In this document: positions 18,201-25,800 of the stretch, piece by piece
Layout: every line of letters begins with the position of its first letter
Position numbering within the stretch: position 1 is the stretch's first letter
Origin: Stentor coeruleus
Taxonomy: Eukaryota; Ciliophora; Heterotrichea; Heterotrichida; Stentoridae
Reading direction: 5' to 3'
Assembly: GCA_001970955.1 (NCBI GenBank)
Contig: MPUH01001024.1
Span: forward strand, 1-25,800
DNA: 25,800 nucleotides
Made by a program: the position numbers and the translations under genes
The notes under the pieces: model-generated
What the model was told of the DNA's origin: nothing
The model's input: the letters and a program-made list of their open reading frames with translations, nothing else
Database searches by the model: none

Positions 18201-18764
18201 ATTTTTTTTTGATAGTCCAAAGCGTTTTTATTTTGATTTAAGGTTTATCATGTTAAGTTATTCTAAGAATTCCTTATAATCTGAAGAGAGTTGAATAATT
18301 TTTATGACAAGTTTTGGCTAGTTTGATCCCAGCATTTGTCTTAGGTATTATAATGATGCGATTCTCTAAAATTTAGTTTTGGATTAAAGATACTTTCTCT
18401 TACTGTTATTTCTGGCAAAGTTTTTTCTGCTTAATAGTGAATTTTTTTGTTTTTCTATGAGCTTGAATGGTATTATACTTGAAGAGGATTTTTACAATAT
18501 ATCATAATAATGACTGATAAAATCATCAATAGAAAAATCATACAGGTGGCAATAAAAGCATCAAACTCATACACTCAAAGCACCCTTTAAATTTACTTAA
18601 AAACTATTTTTCAAAACTAAAACCATAAATTCTCTATTCAAAACACCCTTTAAATTTTTACTTAAAAACTATTTTTCAAAACTGAAAACCATAAATTCTT
18701 TATATCTCCTAAATATAAATTATGCACTACTCTCAACATTTAACTATAAATTCTAACATATACA
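18201..18764. other. Intergenic, 3' flank of the cyclin gene
   Basis: Bases 18201-18480 are AT-rich and may hold further eroded coding sequence on the minus strand. Bases 18541-18720 are strongly C-rich and G-poor on the + strand (C 36, G 7) and contain a two-copy tandem repeat. No gene is supported. Confidence 0.4.
18575..18703. repeat. 63-66-nt imperfect tandem repeat, two copies
   Basis: Copy 1 is 18575-18637 and copy 2 is 18638-18703. They share the block from CACCCTTTAAATTT to CCATAAATTCT. Copy 2 carries two extra T and one extra G, plus a few substitutions. It lies 62 bp beyond the cyclin stop codon, so it may fall in the 3' untranslated region or terminator zone. Confidence 0.9.
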
Positions 18765-19688
18765 TTAACTTATCTTAATCTTAGCAGCTTCAAAGTTTTC
18801 CTTTTTCAAATACTTTTCCCTTACACAGGTCAAAGTATGACTCTGGGCACTCTGAAAAAGGCACAGCAATTCCCTCGCACAGACTTTAACTTCACCATCA
18901 GTGCATTTTGCTGATTTAAACATTCTCCCACAGCTTCCAGTATCAATTTTCACAATTTTCATAGCCAAATACACAGCGGCTATAGCAAGTAACGATGGCT
19001 TATATCTAAGCATATGATACTCAACAAGTGCTAGTTCACAAAGGTACTTCCCTAAACAAGCAACTTTTTCCCCAATGCCAGCAACTTTAACCCATCTTTC
19101 ATAAAACCTAAGTACTGAAGGCACAGTTATATTAAATTTCAAAGTATCGAGCATATCAACTTCCATTTTCATTAACTGTTCTGTACTATAAGCTCTATCT
19201 GTTATATAAACAAAATCTTTCATACGTGGAGGGTGGATTTCTTCATATTTACAAGCAACCATTAGCGCACAGACCCCAACCAATTGTAAGTATTTCCTTT
19301 CAATTTCTTTAAAACTTAAGTATCTGTCTACAAGGTTGACGCATAAAAACAAAGTTTCAGGCATAAGTCGGAATTTCCCATGGACACTGACTAGCCAGTC
19401 TATAAGAATAGCCCTCATTTTATAGTTAATATCCGGCTGCTCGGTCATATAATTGCTTTCTGGTAAGGTTAAAGGTTCAGACTTGAGCATGTTTTCGAAT
19501 ATTTCTCCTGCATAATATCCTATTGCTTTCGGATTAGCCCCATCTAATAAATCTACTTCTTCAGCACCAGTCCGACAGCTAGCTGAGACTACACGTAAAG
19601 GTGGACGGTTTTGAAGGGGTGTAAATGATCTTGGCCGCTTAGTTTGCGTATTGAACGAGTTCTCATCTTCATAGTCTACTTTACGCAT
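18765..19688 (-). CDS. Mitotic cyclin (A/B type)
   Basis: A 307-residue protein. The N-terminal cyclin box (about 87-186) has the signature MRAILIDWLVSVHGKFRL (91-108), KYLQLVGVCALMVACKYEEI with the invariant Lys and Glu that contact CDK, and the helix QLMKMEVDMLDTLKF. The C-terminal cyclin fold (about 190-300) follows with LRYKPSLLAIAAVYLA. The order and spacing are those of cyclins A and B. The short N-terminal tail has an RxxL element at R28-L31 (RPPL), a possible destruction box, and a Thr-Pro site at T23. Known role: binds and activates a PSTAIRE CDK for mitosis and is destroyed by the anaphase-promoting complex. Start is the first Met (MRKVDYEDEN); stop TAA. The tail is short for a B cyclin. 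The CDK gene at 7.9 kb is a plausible partner. Confidence 0.93.
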   Translation of the reverse strand: MRKVDYEDENSFNTQTKRPRSFTPLQNRPPLRVVSASCRTGAEEVDLLDGANPKAIGYYAGEIFENMLKSEPLTLPESNYMTEQPDINYKMRAILIDWLVSVHGKFRLMPETLFLCVNLVDRYLSFKEIERKYLQLVGVCALMVACKYEEIHPPRMKDFVYITDRAYSTEQLMKMEVDMLDTLKFNITVPSVLRFYERWVKVAGIGEKVACLGKYLCELALVEYHMLRYKPSLLAIAAVYLAMKIVKIDTGSCGRMFKSAKCTDGEVKVCARELLCLFQSAQSHTLTCVREKYLKKENFEAAKIKIS

Positions 19689-20300
19689 TTTTTAAAATTG
19701 TCGTTAGCTATAAGAATATGTAAAATTAGTTTTTTTATACCGGGTTCCTGCATTTTTTAAAGCTTTCTCTTGAAATCATCATAATTAATACACCTTTTCT
19801 TATAAACTTGATTAATCCTAATCATTATTAACAAAAGTGCAGTTTAACTAGAGATGTGCTTTTGTTTGTGGTAAAGGCAAATCGTCCAGTTTAGGATATA
19901 AAATTTTAAGTCTACACTTATGCTCATAAACTTTTCATTGTTTTTTAGCTTTAAGAAATTCTTTAAAGGATAGATTCTTTATTTTGTCTCTCTTAATATA
20001 AGAAAAAGTTGTTCAAGTGCTCTCCAATGTCTGGAGAAAAATCTTCATTGCCACTTATTATAAAGGGCTATAATATATTTATTATTGATATATACGAGGA
20101 AGTTATGTTGAAAGTTGTATTCGCTATTGGACAAAGGGATTTACTGAATCATGTAAGGAAATTTTATAAATTTACAGATTATACTTATTGATAAAGTGAA
20201 TCAGCATTGGCCTTAGAGCTTTGGATGTATATTTCGTTTATTTAAATTGATAAATTATTGATTATATTGATAAAAGAGCACTGAGAAAAAAATAGTTGAG
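19689..20300. other. Intergenic, 5' flank of the cyclin gene
   Basis: No intact gene. A 60-codon + frame at 20009-20191 (starting MFKCSPMSGEKSS, with IIKGYNIFIIDIYEEV) reads moderately like protein and may belong to the remnants that continue to the right, but no conserved motif is visible. Confidence 0.3.
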
Positions 20301-21080
20301 GATTTAAAGCTTAGCATTTCAAGGTCAATATTAATGTGTAGAAATTCAGTCAAGTCAATTAGTTTAATTTGCTAGATTTAAAGAAGCTATATATACAAAT
20401 TGTGCATGAGATTAAACAGAAAGTTACTCAATATACTGTTGATTATGTAGTAAGTGCCTATTGGGTATTCAAAGAATAATGCAATACCAATAAGATTAAA
20501 AGAGTTATGTTTTATGTAAGGAATACTGAATGGATGTGTAAGAAGATAGGAATTTTGAGATGTTAGTTCAATTATTCCTGAAATGTGGATAAATGAACAT
20601 TTTTAGCATATACTTAATCACTTCTCCTATAGCAAAAGCCAGCCAAAATTTTTATAATTTATAAAATTTCTCACTTCATATTAGGTATTCCTAAATTTTC
20701 AGCATCTTTAAGAAAATATCTTGTAATGAATTACTCACTTAAGATAATGTAAAAAGTAGCATCTATATTAAGATTCTTAATGTTAGTTTGAATAAAAAGC
20801 AAGTGTAAATATTTGAGTTCTGAATTTCAAGATCCATAAAAAACTACTTTTGTTTATAGGCCTAGAAATATTAAATCAAGTAGCACAATCAGGCTTAGTT
20901 TATAATAGATTGTAAAAAAATTATAGAAGAAAGACTGGATGAGCTTGTGAATATTTTTAACCAGATTGATGATAGTAAAATTCGCTTTAACTTGTTGGTT
21001 TTAGTTTATTTTTAAGATTCTTTTCGTCTTCAAGTTAGTGATAGATGGAGTGACATTTATATAGTTGCTTTTTAAACTGT
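20300..21080 (+). pseudogene. Possible eroded gene fragments, + strand
   Basis: Several + segments read like protein in changing frames. In 20363-20563 LLDLKKLYIQIVHEIKQKV and VMFYVRNTEWMCKK are seen with one TAA at 20477. In 20598-20730 HILNHFSYSKSQPKFL and neighbours appear. In 20859-20911 GLEILNQVAQSGLVYN appears. In 20914-21070 IIEERLDELVNIFNQIDD and SKIRFNLLVLVYF appear, then TAA, then DSFRLQVSDRWSDIY. A 15-nt GTAAAAAAATTATAG lies at 20912-20926 but does not restore the best frame. The last segment loosely recalls the end of MIF4G-type domains; this is weak. Gene-derived origin is plausible but less secure than for the other remnants. Confidence 0.35.
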
Positions 21081-21578
21081 CATCTATTTCAGATAATTAA
21101 TAAGTTTATAAATTGATTACCGCATGGCTAGAGCTAATTTTATTAATGCAAGGATTATGTATTAATAGAGTTGATAAATTAGTGGAAGGTAATTATTTTT
21201 GAAAATTTAAATTTTTTTCTAATCAATTTTATAGCTTTGAATTCAAAATTTAATTAAATGCTTATAAGTTTATCTATAACTCCTAATAGCCTCTGATGAA
21301 TTTACAAACTAAAAAACCCATGTTCATTTTATTATGATAACAAAAAATTGAGCTTACTAATAATGTGTTTAAATTCAAAGATTTTAGCTGTCTATAGAGA
21401 CAAATATAAGGCATAAAAATACATTAAAAAAGTTACTATCAGGTAATGTCATTCTAAAGCCAAAATCCTTTTCTAAGTATCAAACTTTACAATAATTTTT
21501 GATTCTAAAATAAAAAAATGCATGAGAATCATGGTTTATCTAATTTTTGATAAAAAATTCCATTTATAAGTATAAACT
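21081..21578. other. Intergenic, 5' flank of the 195-residue orphan
   Basis: AT-rich DNA with frequent stops in all frames; nothing supported was found. Confidence 0.4.
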
Positions 21579-22166
21579 ATGAATTCTCCAGTAACAGCTC
21601 GAAGACTAATTGGTAATAATATAGCTGGAAGTCTGCAAAATGTAACTAATAACTCGATTTCTCGACCAACACCTTGGGAAAGCCCTATACCAGTACATAA
21701 TCCTAACACAAGTTATGGACTTTCTTTCAATGCAGACCATGGAAAAAGTGTTAGAATTAAAGAAATTGGCAAGCTTATATTAGAAAACAAAAGTGAAATA
21801 CCATTTGAGACTAAATCTCAAGCTGTGAAGCTTAATGCTAAGAACAAGCCTCTACTAAGAGTTGCTGATTCAATAAGTGAGAGCGTTGTTAATTACGGAA
21901 GGAAAATATCTCCCATTCAACTTAATAGTCGTTTAGAAATCCGTGAAGATATGTTTGATAACATTGTTTCACAACGAGAAAACTCACCTAAAACATCCTC
22001 ATTAAATATTGAGTGGATTAAAGCTCAAGAAAGGAAGAGAAAAGTTGATAATTTCTTAAAAGGTGAGTTCATTCCAAATATGAATCAACTACAGCTTTAT
22101 GGGAGAAAAGCTGAGAAATCAAAATTCGAAGAACGAGAACTGTGGGTAAAATCAAGCCTACTATAG
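21579..22166 (+). CDS. Orphan protein, 195 aa, Ser/Thr-Pro rich N-terminus
   Basis: A complete frame from ATG 21579 to TAG 22164-22166. The composition (balanced charges, Asn, Ser, Pro) is unlike the surrounding AT-rich DNA, and codon use matches the neighbouring genes, so it is probably real. The N-terminal 50 residues look disordered. Ser/Thr-Pro sites occur at MNSPV, RPTPW, WESPI, KISPI and ENSPK and could be targets of proline-directed kinases such as the CDK in this window (inference). The C-terminal third (IEWIKAQERKRKVDNFL, KAEKSKFEERELW) is charged and helical. There is no membrane segment and no recognised family. It converges on the coiled-coil gene, with 154 bp between the two stops. 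It could be a ciliate cytoskeletal component, but nothing shows this directly. Confidence 0.65.
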   Translation: MNSPVTARRLIGNNIAGSLQNVTNNSISRPTPWESPIPVHNPNTSYGLSFNADHGKSVRIKEIGKLILENKSEIPFETKSQAVKLNAKNKPLLRVADSISESVVNYGRKISPIQLNSRLEIREDMFDNIVSQRENSPKTSSLNIEWIKAQERKRKVDNFLKGEFIPNMNQLQLYGRKAEKSKFEERELWVKSSLL

Positions 22167-22320
22167 TAATTTAGCTAGAAAATTCTCATAAAACTGCTCT
22201 TTTACTAATACTAAATCTATAATAAATAATATTTTTAGAAACCCATTAAATATAATCGATAATTATAAATAAGAACTTATCATTACTAATTTATATTCTT
22301 TTCTTATTTAAAATATAAAC

Positions 22321-23673
22321 TCAACAATCTTTTCTTTTATAAACAAAAGATTTTCTTGTGGTTGATGAGGATTTCAGTTTCGGCCTAGTTTCAAAAGTTC
22401 TACTGATTATTGACTGGTCCATCTCTACAACACTATATGACGTATTCAATCTTTTTTTAGGTGCAGTAACTCTTTTATTCTTTTTTTTCAAAAATACTTC
22501 AAGTTCTTGTGCGCAAGATTGGCTTATAAAGCATTGTAAAGATCTAAAAACACTTCCGATTTTCACTTGAATATTATCATTTTTCAATAACAGATTTACA
22601 CGTTTATTGCCGATTATGTAAATCATCTCATTAGATGGGTAAGCAAAGCCTTCAAGTTTCATAGACTTGAGTTGCTCTTTTACTTTTTTGTCTATATCTT
22701 CATAAACTTTATACTTTGTGATTATTTTCTCTAAATCTTCACTTTTATTTTTGACTTGCGAAGTTTCAATATGCAATATGGATGTTTGGCTGAGTTTTTC
22801 ATTAACTTGATTAAACTTTGCTGGGGTTAAATTGATGTTTTCTTGTTGTTGTGTGCCGAAAGGCTTATACCGCATATGATATTTAATAATTTCTTTATCT
22901 TTTTCTTCTAGTATAAGCAATAATGAGTTTTCTCTTTCGGTAATATCTTGGTAAAGTTTTACATATCTGTCAAGTCTTTCTTGTAAATCTAATTTTTCGT
23001 TTCTGTTGATTTCTAGGTTTTTTTTCAAGAAGTCAATCTCTTTAACGACTTCATTCGACATCCTCAAGTGCTTATTTGCTATAGATTTTTGCTTTTCTAT
23101 TTCAAGTGTAAGGCGATTAATAGTTGATTTGTACTCTTTGACAATTTTAGCGATTTCTTTTTCAGTATTTCTCTTTTGGTTTTTCAAGTCATTTTCAAGT
23201 TCGATGATTTTAATCATTAACTCCACGTTTTTTGATCTTACTTGTTGCATGTCTTCTTGAAAAAATGGCTCTTCGAAAGCATTCTCTTCTTCACCACATG
23301 TTTCTGAGCTTTCTGTTAGTTCTACTACTGGAGTTATAAGATGAGGATGGATGTCAATTAATATTCTCGGTAGACCAACATCTTCTGGGACTTCATATAT
23401 CACATCTTCACTACTTAAAAAAAGAGGCATCCAGTGAAAGCCAGGCTTTTCTAGTATATCAATAGAAAATGATAGACTTGCTATAGGTAATGAACTCGGA
23501 ACATCGACAAGAACAATTTTAACATCGTTTTTTTCAATAAAAATTGACTCAATCTTTTCGTTCTTAAGTGTAATCGTTCTTACCAAAGCAGTTCCTGTGT
23601 GGATTGAGCACTCACAGTTACTAAGGTCCCCTAGACCTTCAATTTTTAAAATAGTCATGTTAACACTATTCAT
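22321..23673 (-). CDS. Orphan coiled-coil protein, 450 aa
   Basis: Residues 1-110 are rich in alternating hydrophobic residues and look like a beta sandwich, perhaps C2-like (weak). About 135-260 is a long coiled coil (LMIKIIELENDLKNQKRN and similar heptads). Residues 325-400 form a second compact region (GFAYPSNEMIYIIGNKRVN onward), and the tail is basic with many Ser/Thr. It ends on TGA, the only gene here to do so, which shows that TGA is a stop in this genome. The first Met (23673) lies only 13 nt after the stop of the Mrd1 gene on the same strand; Met6 (23658) is an alternative start and would give 28 nt. The architecture suits a basal-body or cortical scaffold, but no family is recognised and the role is unknown. 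No intron seen. Confidence 0.72.
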   Translation of the reverse strand: MNSVNMTILKIEGLGDLSNCECSIHTGTALVRTITLKNEKIESIFIEKNDVKIVLVDVPSSLPIASLSFSIDILEKPGFHWMPLFLSSEDVIYEVPEDVGLPRILIDIHPHLITPVVELTESSETCGEEENAFEEPFFQEDMQQVRSKNVELMIKIIELENDLKNQKRNTEKEIAKIVKEYKSTINRLTLEIEKQKSIANKHLRMSNEVVKEIDFLKKNLEINRNEKLDLQERLDRYVKLYQDITERENSLLLILEEKDKEIIKYHMRYKPFGTQQQENINLTPAKFNQVNEKLSQTSILHIETSQVKNKSEDLEKIITKYKVYEDIDKKVKEQLKSMKLEGFAYPSNEMIYIIGNKRVNLLLKNDNIQVKIGSVFRSLQCFISQSCAQELEVFLKKKNKRVTAPKKRLNTSYSVVEMDQSIISRTFETRPKLKSSSTTRKSFVYKRKDC

Positions 23674-23686
23674 GTTGCGATATTTA

Positions 23687-25408
23687 CTAACTAGCTTTTT
23701 GCTTTAATGATGATAATGTTGATTCTTCTTTTGCCCAATCAATAACTAGCCTCCTACCATAAAAGTGGGTGTTTTGAAGGGATTTAAGAGCAGCTTCTGC
23801 ATCTTCATGGCTTAAAAACTCCACAAAGCCAAAGCCCCGATGTCCGCCAGAAGCTTTTGTAGGAATCCTAACAGTTTTCAATTCTCCGAAATTCTGGAAC
23901 ATCTCCTTCAATTCAGTAGTATTTGCCTCAAAAGCTAGATTTTTAACCAACAATTTTGATCTTAAATCTTCTTCTTCTTCATCTTGACGCTCAGGAGACC
24001 TTTGTCTTTTCTTAGGAATAACAACACTAGTCTTAGATTCTGATAACTTCAGCGCATGACCATCTAAAAGTGAATTATTCAAATTTCTTAATGCTTTTCC
24101 AGCTTCTTTTTCTGTATTAAACTCAACAAAGCCATATCCGCAAGGTAAACCTTTATTCATGATAATTTTAGCACTTTTAACTTTTCCCGAAGCTTCAAAA
24201 TGAGTCTTAAGAGCTTCTTGGCTAGTTTTAAATGATAAATTTTTAACAAAAATTGTATTAGCATTAGTTGTTGTTACGGTTTCAATATCTTCATGTGGAG
24301 TATCAAATGTGTGTTGAGGAGCCCATTCCAAATACAAGGGAAGGGCTCTATATGTAGTATAAGAAATTTTATCAAAAGCATTTTTCGCTGATGCTGTGTC
24401 TCTAAATTCTACAATAGCCATGGTTTTAGAAGGTGGCATAATACATCTGCAAACATTTCCATATCTTGAAAAAAGATCGTTAATCTCAGACATAACTGCT
24501 CCTTTAGCCAAGTTCTTAACAATAATAATCTCTTGGCTTCTAGGTGTTGAGTTCCTATCCCCACTAAAAGCTTCAAAGTTAATATCATGATTTTTCATCC
24601 ATTCTCTGATTTCTTCTAAAATCTTAGTTTCAGCCATTGATACTCTTACAGCAAGGTCAGTATTATCTTTATCCAAAAACTCTCCTTTAGTCATATGAAG
24701 TTTTTCAGACATAGCCGATGCTACAGTGTCAGAGTTGACAAAAAGTGTATTCCATGTACTGGAGTTCTTAGCTCGTTTTTTAAGTTCTTGGGCTAATTGA
24801 TGTTTATATGAAGATTTAGCTTTGATTTCAGAGATTGGTTCAGGTTTTTTAGCAGCTGGGATAATATGTAAAAGTCTACCTTGAAACACTGACCTATCTA
24901 ATTTGTCGAAAGCCATAACAGCAGATTCTGTTGTCCTGTATTTAACATAAGCAAAACCTTTAGGTCGATGAGATTTTGAGTCTATTGGCAAATGAAGCTC
25001 TTCAATTTCCCCATGCTGGGCAAAGAGCACTTGAAGGTCTTCTTTTGTCACTGAGTAAGGCAAATTCCTCAGGTAAAGACGAGTGGAATCTAGATCTTCA
25101 GGCAAAGGCTTTGAAGGATATTCTTGGGTTGCGGAATTTTTTGACCACTTTTTAATGCTTGTGTCAGCTGTTGACTTTGCAGGTTCTACGAGGATTTTGC
25201 AGCCACCGATGTAGTTTTTATTAAAGTATTGCATTAAAGTTTCTTCTTGTCCAGATTCGCGAAAACCTATAAAAGCTACGCTCTTGAAGTTTCCTTCGGA
25301 GTCTTTTAGTTGTTTTATGTCTGTTACTTCACCTTTTGCTGAGAAAAAAGCCCTGAGTTGAGCTTCAGATGTATTCTTTGGCAAGTTTTTCACTATCAAT
25401 CTGGACAT
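23687..25408 (-). CDS. MRD1: Multiple-RRM ribosome biogenesis protein Mrd1/RBM19
   Basis: A 573-residue protein with five RNA-recognition motifs at about 3-78, 109-186, 293-365, 384-459 and 484-563, each with RNP2 and RNP1-like strands (for example LYLRNLPYSV with KGFAYVKY, and LLVKNLAFEA with RGFGFVEF). The linker between RRM2 and RRM3 is diagnostic: ELKKRAKNSSTWNTLFVN, then KGEFLDKDNTDLAVRVSMAE. This is the conserved block of yeast Mrd1 and animal RBM19. Five RRMs match yeast Mrd1 (RBM19 has six). Known role: nucleolar factor that binds pre-rRNA and U3 snoRNA and is needed for 18S rRNA processing and 40S subunit formation. The start codon lies 2 nt from a single-N assembly join, whose duplicated copy carries the real 5' flank. 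Stop TAG. The coiled-coil gene begins 13 nt downstream. Confidence 0.93.
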   Translation of the reverse strand: MSRLIVKNLPKNTSEAQLRAFFSAKGEVTDIKQLKDSEGNFKSVAFIGFRESGQEETLMQYFNKNYIGGCKILVEPAKSTADTSIKKWSKNSATQEYPSKPLPEDLDSTRLYLRNLPYSVTKEDLQVLFAQHGEIEELHLPIDSKSHRPKGFAYVKYRTTESAVMAFDKLDRSVFQGRLLHIIPAAKKPEPISEIKAKSSYKHQLAQELKKRAKNSSTWNTLFVNSDTVASAMSEKLHMTKGEFLDKDNTDLAVRVSMAETKILEEIREWMKNHDINFEAFSGDRNSTPRSQEIIIVKNLAKGAVMSEINDLFSRYGNVCRCIMPPSKTMAIVEFRDTASAKNAFDKISYTTYRALPLYLEWAPQHTFDTPHEDIETVTTTNANTIFVKNLSFKTSQEALKTHFEASGKVKSAKIIMNKGLPCGYGFVEFNTEKEAGKALRNLNNSLLDGHALKLSESKTSVVIPKKRQRSPERQDEEEEDLRSKLLVKNLAFEANTTELKEMFQNFGELKTVRIPTKASGGHRGFGFVEFLSHEDAEAALKSLQNTHFYGRRLVIDWAKEESTLSSLKQKAS

Positions 25409-25466
25409 TTNAGTTGAGCTTCAGATGTATTCTTTGGCAAGTTTTTCACTATCAATCTGGACATTT
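25356..25466. repeat. Perfect 55-nt duplication flanking a single N (assembly join)
   Basis: Bases 25356-25410 and 25412-25466 are identical over 55 nt with only the N at 25411 between them. This is the mark of two contig ends that overlap but were not merged. The copy at 25412-25466 repeats the first codons of Mrd1 and continues into its true upstream flank. Confidence 0.95.
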
Positions 25467-25800
25467 ATCAAAATATTTTGTTAGATTATTTTAAGATAGT
25501 TACTTTTTAGTTCTAAGAGTAAAAATTGCTTATTTTATTTTTATTAGAAAATAGAAAAACTATTTGATGAGATAAGAAAGCAAGATCTTTTAAAGTAGCT
25601 AAAGGATATGTATTAAATTGCGTGGATTCATGGATTTTATAATTTTTCAATTCGATGAAATTATTGTGGTATAAGTGTTAATTTTTTTCAATGGTCATCT
25701 ATAATATAATTTATCAATTATTCAGTTTTATAATAATAGGTAGAAATAGTACTAAACGGCNAAAACTATTTGATGAGATAAGAAAGCAAGATCTTTTAAA
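25467..25800. other. 5' flank of Mrd1 with a second single-N join
   Basis: No gene is seen. The + strand here is G-rich and C-poor, as expected for the upstream flank of a minus-strand gene. An N at 25761 is followed by 39 nt (25762-25800) identical to 25556-25594, so the next contig starts about 205 nt inside the previous one. Confidence 0.85.

Noticed and set aside
1-25800. tRNA genes, CRISPR arrays, insertion sequences, telomere repeats
   Set aside because: No B-box-like GGTTCGAATCC, no spaced repeat array, no transposase motif and no telomeric tandem repeat were seen on either strand.

Overview
The window reads as macronuclear DNA of a heterotrich ciliate, most probably Stentor or a close relative. 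The basis is as follows. It is strongly AT-rich. The intact genes use the standard code and end on TAA, TAG and one TGA. Two genes are interrupted by 15-nt introns of nearly identical sequence (GTAAAATCAATATAG and GTAAAACTTATATAG), and introns of 15-16 nt with the standard code are the known hallmark of Stentor. The species assignment is inference.

Layout, left to right: an FOP/CEP43-like basal-body protein (-), a seven-transmembrane protein fused to an RGS domain (-) and a six-finger C2H2 zinc-finger protein (-). Then come a decayed gene (+), an orphan helical protein with one 15-nt intron (+), and a PSTAIRE cyclin-dependent kinase with one 15-nt intron (+). Next are coiled-coil gene remnants (-), a TPR/IQ-motif protein (-), a calcium-dependent protein kinase with four EF hands (-) and a second decayed gene (-). 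These are followed by a sirtuin with a Cys-rich, coiled-coil N-terminal extension (+), a third decayed gene (-), an A/B-type mitotic cyclin (-), possible further remnants (+), an orphan 195-residue protein (+), a coiled-coil orphan (-) and the ribosome-biogenesis protein Mrd1/RBM19 (-). The last 400 bases carry two single-N assembly joins with duplicated flanks.

The intact genes are mostly housekeeping and signalling: cell cycle (CDK and cyclin), calcium and G-protein signalling (CDPK, IQ protein, 7TM-RGS), basal bodies (FOP-like) and rRNA processing (Mrd1). They are independent eukaryotic genes, not an operon, although some neighbours lie very close (13 nt between Mrd1 and the coiled-coil gene; 77 nt between zinc finger and RGS).

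The most unusual content lies between the intact genes. Several long gaps hold stretches that still read as protein in one frame but are broken mainly by TAA and TAG. In three of them a GT..AG, or once-GT..AG, element of exactly 16 nt restores the frame, so they look like dead genes that kept their introns. Gene flanks also show a strand rule: for most genes the sense strand is C-rich and G-poor upstream and G-rich and C-poor downstream.
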